Assembly: GCA_013400975.1 (NCBI GenBank)
Contig: WBMZ01011602.1
Location: forward strand, 1-64,000
From: Atrichornis clamosus
Taxonomy: Eukaryota; Chordata; Aves; Passeriformes; Menuridae
DNA: 64,000 nucleotides
Reading direction: 5' to 3'
Below are positions 58,641-64,000 of this stretch, piece by piece (the first letter of the stretch is position 1; the number at the start of each line of letters is the position of its first letter). The position numbers were made by a program, and so were the translations under genes. The notes beneath the pieces were generated by a model. It worked only from the letters and a program-made list of their open reading frames with translations. It searched no databases and was not told the origin of the DNA.

Positions 58641-58760
58641 TTACAGAACCACAGAATATGTTGAGTTGGAAGGGACTCACAAGGATTATCGAGTCCAACT
58701 TCCAGCCTTGCACAGGACCATCCGTAAAAATGCTGACAGTGTCTGTCATGAGCTGAACTT
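58641..58760 (-). repeat. CR1 LINE 3'-end fragment
   Basis: Starts ttacagaaccacagaatatg, then ttgagttggaagggactcac and aaggattatcgagtccaact, the reversed 3' end of a CR1 subfamily distinct in sequence from the copies at 2535 and 53360. Fades after about 58760. Confidence 0.88.
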
Positions 58761-59149
58761 AGGCTCTGGACCTAAAAGCTCTAATGAACATGATTTCCAG
58801 AGGATTCAAATTCTGCAGCTATTTACAGACACATGGTTCATGGTTCACATCCATTCACTGTATGCACAAGCTGGGAGTACCTCAGGTGCAGAGAAATTCC
58901 CCCTGCCATGTGTTTATATCCATGTTCGCTACTGAGCGGTTGCTGAGGGAGGGAGTCAGATGCCACCCGTTGTCACCGAGCTCCTCAGGAGCTCTGTAGG
59001 GAGAGAGGCATTTGCTGCCAGCCAGCCCTGGCTCCCCTCTCTGGAGCCAGGACTGATGGAGCCCCTGATCCTGCTTGGACTTTTGCCACCTCCACTGTGC
59101 CCTGAAAGGGCGACCTCGGGTGACCCAGGCCATGTTTGCCATTTTTCTT

Positions 59150-59300
59150 CAGCCAGACAGACAAAAGCAATGGAAGATGTAATATGTTTTGCACATTTGC
59201 CCAATGCAATTAGCAACAGGCTCTTAGCCGAAGAGCTGCATTGTCACACTCAGCTGGAGCCAGCTAAGCTGATTTGTCCGTGTTCGCAAAACTCCCCTTT
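59150..59300. promoter_or_regulatory. Candidate non-coding regulatory element
   Basis: Non-repetitive block with tgcccaatgcaattagcaac and the near-symmetric agctggagccagctaagc. Looks like conserved non-coding sequence by composition; not verified. Confidence 0.25.
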
Positions 59301-59734
59301 CACAGGCCACTGACTATGGTCAAAGGACAAACCGATGGGGTCCCACGTTGGCCCCAGCTGCCAAAAGGTCCACCCCCTCCACCTGGCCCTGCAGGGAGAT
59401 GGCAAGTTTCTTTCTCACTGTTGGACAAGCAGGACCATACTGCAGGAGCTTCCGGGGCCCCTCATTCTCCTGTACTGCACTGGAAGTCTCCTGCCCCAGC
59501 TTGGCTGGCCAAGTAGCTTAAACACCCGTGCCAGCACAGCGGGCCAGTATTTGCAAACTACACGACTACAAACACAAGCGTAAGCATCGCTCACTGTTGG
59601 CCCAGGGGAAAATGCTTGCACTGGTAAGCACAAAGTGCTCACTACAAGGCACAAAAGGAGCATCAGCTCAGCACACAAAGGATGCTCCCATACCTGCTCA
59701 CTGCAAGCTTTCTAAAGCAGATGCTGTCTTAACA

Positions 59735-59830
59735 ATAACAACCAACAAAAAAACAACAACAACACAAAAAAGAAACCAAAACCAAACCAACCAAAACTAA
59801 ACAAAAAAAAAAAAACAAAAAAAAAAAAGG
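59735..59830 (+). repeat. A-rich simple sequence, (CAA)n and A-runs
   Basis: Almost only A and C with CAA/CCAAA units, ending in runs of 11-13 A. It abuts a CpG-rich island on its right. Such a tract can be the tail of a retrotransposed copy, but no element body is recognised on its left. Confidence 0.75.
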
Positions 59831-59859
59831 AAAAAAACGGGGACGGCAGGGGGGAAGAA

Positions 59860-60330
59860 AAGAAAAAGCTCTCCTCTTCCCGCCAAAAATTATGCAGCAG
59901 CAGGTCCACAGAGTGTCTGCCAGATGACCCGCTTGTCACACTCATAATTGCTTCCCATCTGGTGTCTGGAGCACACAAAGCCTGGCCGTTTGCCAGCGCA
60001 GGACGACGCACAAACTGGCCTACTTCTGGTGACACGGGCCCTCCAGACACCGCTGATCCCCTGTTTCCGTATGGCTGAGGAGAACGTGGCATTCATTTGT
60101 AAATTGCCGGCGGCTGATTTATCCGGCCCCGTGCAGGCGCTAACGCGCCCCCCTTTCGCTGAGAGGCAGAGCCCCAGCCCCGGCGCTGGGGCGAGTCCCC
60201 TCAGACACCGAGTTGCCACAAACAGGCGCTTGCCAGCGCTAGAAGTAGGGAACAAGGACACTGCCCGCCCGCACGCCAGTCAGCTTTGAGATGAGCGCAT
60301 GCGGCCAACACATCCCTACGTGTACGTGGA
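59860..60330. promoter_or_regulatory. CpG-rich island in the VXN-MYBL1 interval
   Basis: Dense in CpG over about 450 bases in an otherwise CpG-poor region, including gccggcggc, gctaacgcgcc and gcccgcccgcacgcc. Both strands have long open frames (minus 59890-60261, plus 59948-60289), expected from GC-rich sequence; neither has recognisable protein content. A promoter for an unannotated transcript or a distal regulatory island is possible. Confidence 0.45.
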
Positions 60331-60639
60331 AACACATCCTCAGCTGCTCCGCTTTACAAAGCTGATCGCTTTCCCAAATTCTGTCTTTTCATCTAACGTG
60401 TTTGTATAGCTCATGTTGCTCAGATAGGTTCCTACCAAGACTGCTGAGACACTTTTATGAGCACAGTCTTTCAATAAGCACTTTTCTCTGAGTTTTCTTT
60501 GTCTGCTTTATGGGTATGTTCCATTCAAAATTTTTAAACTTTTTTTTTATTTAATGCCTACTGGTGTAAGAACTTGACACCCTCAGAAAGCTGAGCAAAT
60601 AATGCTTAACCTATGGGACAGACCAAAGCTATTTCAAAG

Positions 60640-60775
60640 CAGAGCGCACAACACACTCTAAAGGGCGCTCTAAAGTTGTTGGTTGTGCAACCACCAAATA
60701 CCATTTTTACAAGAAGTAACTATGACCAAGAACTGACCAATGGTGGGCAAGGACGCAAATGCTGAGTCAGCAAAA
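60640..60775. promoter_or_regulatory. Motif-dense block with a perfect MAF recognition element
   Basis: Contains tgctgagtcagca at 60760-60772, the 13-base consensus T-MARE for large and small MAF/AP-1/NRF2-type factors, an inverted CCAAT-like gaccaatgg near 60734, the palindrome tggttgtgcaacca at 60679-60692 (C/EBP-like centre) and ctctaaag twice near 60655-60673. Function inferred. Confidence 0.4.
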
Positions 60776-62914
60776 TTCTCCCTCCCTAAAAGACAAAAGC
60801 ACCCTTTCCCCTCAGACTGACACAGAACAGTCACACATATCCATCACTGGCAGCCAATACACAGCCCATTCCCATCTTGCTTGTGTTAAGGCCATTAACA
60901 TCCATTCTCTCTGTAATGAGAGGGTGTGATGACACAGGAAATTAGGTCAGGTAAATAATCCAGGACTCTAAAAATAACCCCAAACTAGAACCCAAAATTT
61001 CTGTAAGAGGTAACAGTAGGTAGACAGAACTCCCATTGCAATAGCAACTGCATCACTAGGATGTTGCAAACTAAGAGTGGGCGCTGTCAGAGAATTCCTT
61101 TCAGCTCTGTATCTCACAAAAACATAGCAATGAAGCAGAAGAGAAAATGAAATTAAAGAAAACCACACCACCAACACAAGCTGGAACTGAAGAATGCAAT
61201 ATTGCACATGTCTTACTCCAGATGCAAACAGAAGCTGCACTAGGTTTCTTCATTAATGTGATATAGTGGGTATGAGCATTTGGATTTTTAGTTCATACAA
61301 AAATGTAAGATTGTGTATAAATGTCCAAAGCTTACCTGTTCTTCCAACACATCATGCTAGCAGAACTACAAGGATCCCATTGTTCCCTTCAGCTGCAGGG
61401 CAAGAATCCAACCCACTCAAGGGATAAGCTGGCTGTCTCCAGGGGAAGCCACACAGACCAGTATGCTGCAGCTTCAAGAGGGACCAATCTTTTGGCTCAG
61501 CTGGCACAGAAACAGTAATCCACAGCTTCCTCATGAAAGTAAGCATTTAAGCCTGTAAAGCTTCAGCTTATCCAACGTCAAGGAAACTTATGAAAAAAAA
61601 TTAAATGAGGTCTAGCGTTAAAAGACATCAGTGTATTTTCTGCCTAGGTACTGAACCTTTATCTGACTACTTATCACAAAACCAAATGCAAGAATAAATT
61701 TGTTTCAAAATTTTTGTTGTTTGCATTGTGTGTGACCTTGGACACAGGTATGGCGCAACCTTGGTCCCTTAATATTGTGTTAAAACCCTTATTTCACAAA
61801 GCTTGATTCACTCTCAGCGTTGTATGAGTTTTAGTTTGGTGCAAATCTAGTATTGTCATGTAAAATCAGAATAACAGCAGTAGGAACAGGGCTTATTCTC
61901 ACCCATCAATTCCTTAAAGATCATTTCTTCCAAGTAAAACCCAGGCCCATAAGTAAAGCTTCCAGTTTTCATAGAAAGAAATTAGGACTGCAGTTCCTCC
62001 CAAAGTTGCCTTACTGACTGCCCATCTGCTCTACTTTGTCTCACTGAGGAAAGTCAACACAGAAAAATGAACTAGCTGCATCATTAGACTTCACTTTCCT
62101 TTACCTACACTTCACCCTTGATTTCAGACATCCGCAGTCAGCCACGACAAGAACATATGCTCTAGTCAGTCCACCTTGCTTGTCCCAAGTGATGGAAAAT
62201 TTTACACATGCAAACATGAGCAGGTCTGCAGGTTATTCATACAGAGGTCTGGCTGCAACAGCCAAATCCCCTGTAACAGAGTTTGCTTAAAGTTAAATGA
62301 CAAAAATTACCAGAACCCATTTCTGAAGAACTGGCTCATGTTAGTCCCTCTAGTCCTTTTCCTTCAACAGATTACCTTAACTCTCATTTATATTGTCACA
62401 GAATTGGGAAAGGAAATAGAAATTTTGCATTGCATGTCCATGTTTCTATCAAAATAACAGAGTTTAAGTCTAACTCAGATTAATATATGTTTGTGAGAGT
62501 TATTTAGGGTGGAATAAAAATAAAATCACACTGCACAGCTTACACTTGCACTTACCTCCCAAGACTCAAGCACACATACTGAAATACTTCTACCCCACAA
62601 ATGAATGTATCAAAAGCTTTACACTGTCAACATTCACTCCTCAAATTGTCTTCTATACATAAAAGTTTGTGTTACAGCTTTGAGAGGTAAATATAAACTG
62701 ATAACCAGATACAAGTAGGCTTACATGCAGGTTGGACTGAAGCAGGTACTGCCAAGGGACTCCATCTCGCTGAGTAACCCACTGATACCCACGTCTGCTG
62801 TCTCTGCCCAGTCCAGCAAACACAGGTCTTTTGCAGTTCCACACAGGAACACATACATACACGTTGCTTTAACAAGCACTGTGTGTTAGTTTTCAAAGAA
62901 AAGACACTTAGAGC
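60776..62914. other. Intergenic sequence towards the right edge
   Basis: No exon or mobile element recognised. tacataaaagtttgtg at about 62656 recurs as tacataaaagtttgta at about 62974. Confidence 0.4.
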
Positions 62915-64000
62915 AACCTGGTACATAGATGCTTTATTTCTGACATTAACGTGGTCTGTATTGTGAGATTCTCTTACATAAAAGTTTGTAGTACAACAAA
63001 AATTAAGATAAACAAGGCATTTGTTGTACATTATGTCAAACCTTAGAACAAAAATATGGTGTAATATGTATTTAGATTTCATGCAAGTTTGGCTGCTGCA
63101 TGTACAATTTAACTATAAACTGAAAGAAATGCAAATGCACACAACATTCAAAAAGTAATAGGATGCCTGACATATGAAAGATCAAAACCTTCCCGCTAAA
63201 GCAACAAAGTAGGAGTTAACTAAACGATCCAACCAATACCAACACAAATTATTACTACTTACCATAAATCTATGCTTAAACTTGGTATAGGTAGTTTTGA
63301 TGATACCACTTCTTCTACTGAAATATACCATCCAGATTTTAGATATTCATTCCCTCTTAATATCTGATTTCATTTTTTGTGAATTAAATGCTGTCTCCAG
63401 CGTTACCTGTTGCTGTTAAATCCATTCTGTTAATGCACACCTAAATCTAGTACTGCCAAGAATTCCAATTGACTCCTCAAAATTTCCATTGGTGAGGAGT
63501 AATCCTGGTATGATGGGCATTTTTTGATCCCTGCTAATATAGGATTCCCGCCCCCCTTAAAATTTTGATGTGAATTAAAAACTGCTAAAAATGTTTTTGC
63601 CTACTACTATCAGAGCCAATATCAAAAAGCTCCTAAAAACAAGGATTGTATAAGCTTTGAGATGCTTAAAAAAAGTTTAAGAACTCATTACCTTCCTTGT
63701 GCCACTCATCACAAGTTAAAATTCTCCATTAATTAATTCTTCTCTACCATCTTTGATATTAAAGTGTTAGGAACACTTTCCACACCCTGCATAGTACTGG
63801 TTGATCTCATAAAGTTAACTAGAGAACCTGACATCATGTAATTTTACATACAGTGCATATGATGCTCGCTCTTTCCATCTCTCATAGCAGCAAGCCGATT
63901 CTGCCACTATCTGTAGCAGCACACCCGGGAGTGGAGAGGAAGAGTGTCTGAATTATAAATAACTAAAACTACAGTGTACAATTCTATTTACCTGTCAGTA
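62915..64000 (-). other. Possible MYBL1 3' untranslated region (minus strand, partial)
   Basis: MYBL1 is the next gene after VXN in human and is transcribed towards it, so its 3' end is expected about here. A minus-strand AATAAA (plus TTTATT at 62933-62938) precedes a T-rich stretch on the minus strand, and 62940-64000 is A/T-rich and non-repetitive as 3' untranslated sequence often is. No MYBL1 coding sequence is visible; the conserved A-Myb C-terminus is not found in the window. The call is mainly from gene order. Confidence 0.25.

Noticed and set aside
59712..60289. Open frames of about 110-126 codons on both strands
   Set aside because: One is largely the translation of an A-rich simple tract, the others are products of the CpG-rich island; none has a recognisable motif.
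60968..61240. Minus-strand frame with a hydrophobic stretch, considered as a small membrane protein
   Set aside because: The hydrophobicity follows from T-rich sequence; there is no start context or homology.
1..64000. CRISPR arrays, operons, prokaryotic mobile elements, tRNA or rRNA genes
   Set aside because: None is present by eye; the sequence is vertebrate nuclear DNA and the recognised repeats are CR1 fragments, simple sequence and possible SINE remnants.

Overview
This is an avian nuclear genome window. The evidence is spliced vertebrate genes with short introns, several degraded CR1 LINE fragments with the bird-type 3' end, and the gene order RRS1 - ADHFE1 - VXN, which I know from human 8q13. 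Species cannot be settled by eye. It is not a prokaryotic, plasmid or phage region, and I see no operon, CRISPR array, defence or biosynthetic cluster.

Layout. Bases 2-823 are the 3' two-thirds of the RRS1 reading frame (+), a nucleolar 60S ribosome-assembly factor whose start lies off the left edge. A short intergenic stretch with two CR1 tails follows. ADHFE1 (+, 3659-20810) is complete: 14 coding exons and 465 codons, encoding the mitochondrial iron-dependent hydroxyacid-oxoacid transhydrogenase, with a CpG-rich promoter at its first exon. An intergenic stretch of about 12.8 kb (20811-33614) holds ADHFE1 3' untranslated sequence, a CR1 tail and several non-repetitive blocks rich in SOX, homeodomain and E-box motifs. 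VXN (vexin, the C8orf46 orthologue; +, 33615-47970) is complete in six coding exons and 198 codons; it is a neurogenesis gene. The last 16 kb contain no exon I can prove. They hold CR1 fragments at 53360-53905 and 58641-58760, a CpG-rich island at 59860-60330, a motif-dense block near 60640-60775, and at the far right A/T-rich sequence that could be the 3' untranslated end of MYBL1 on the minus strand. That last call rests on expected gene order and one AATAAA.

The three genes are neighbours by synteny, not a functional pathway: ribosome assembly, mitochondrial 4-hydroxybutyrate metabolism and neuronal differentiation. Exon boundaries were derived by hand from GT/AG sites and continuity of reading frame, checked against my memory of the human proteins; both spliced genes close without a frame break. 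The most unusual structural observation is a pair of about 100-base inverted repeats, about 90 % identical over their best 70 bases. One copy ends at the 3' splice site of ADHFE1 exon 11 and supplies its pyrimidine tract; the other lies in intron 12. No previously undescribed system is evident. The regulatory candidates are judged from composition and motifs only.
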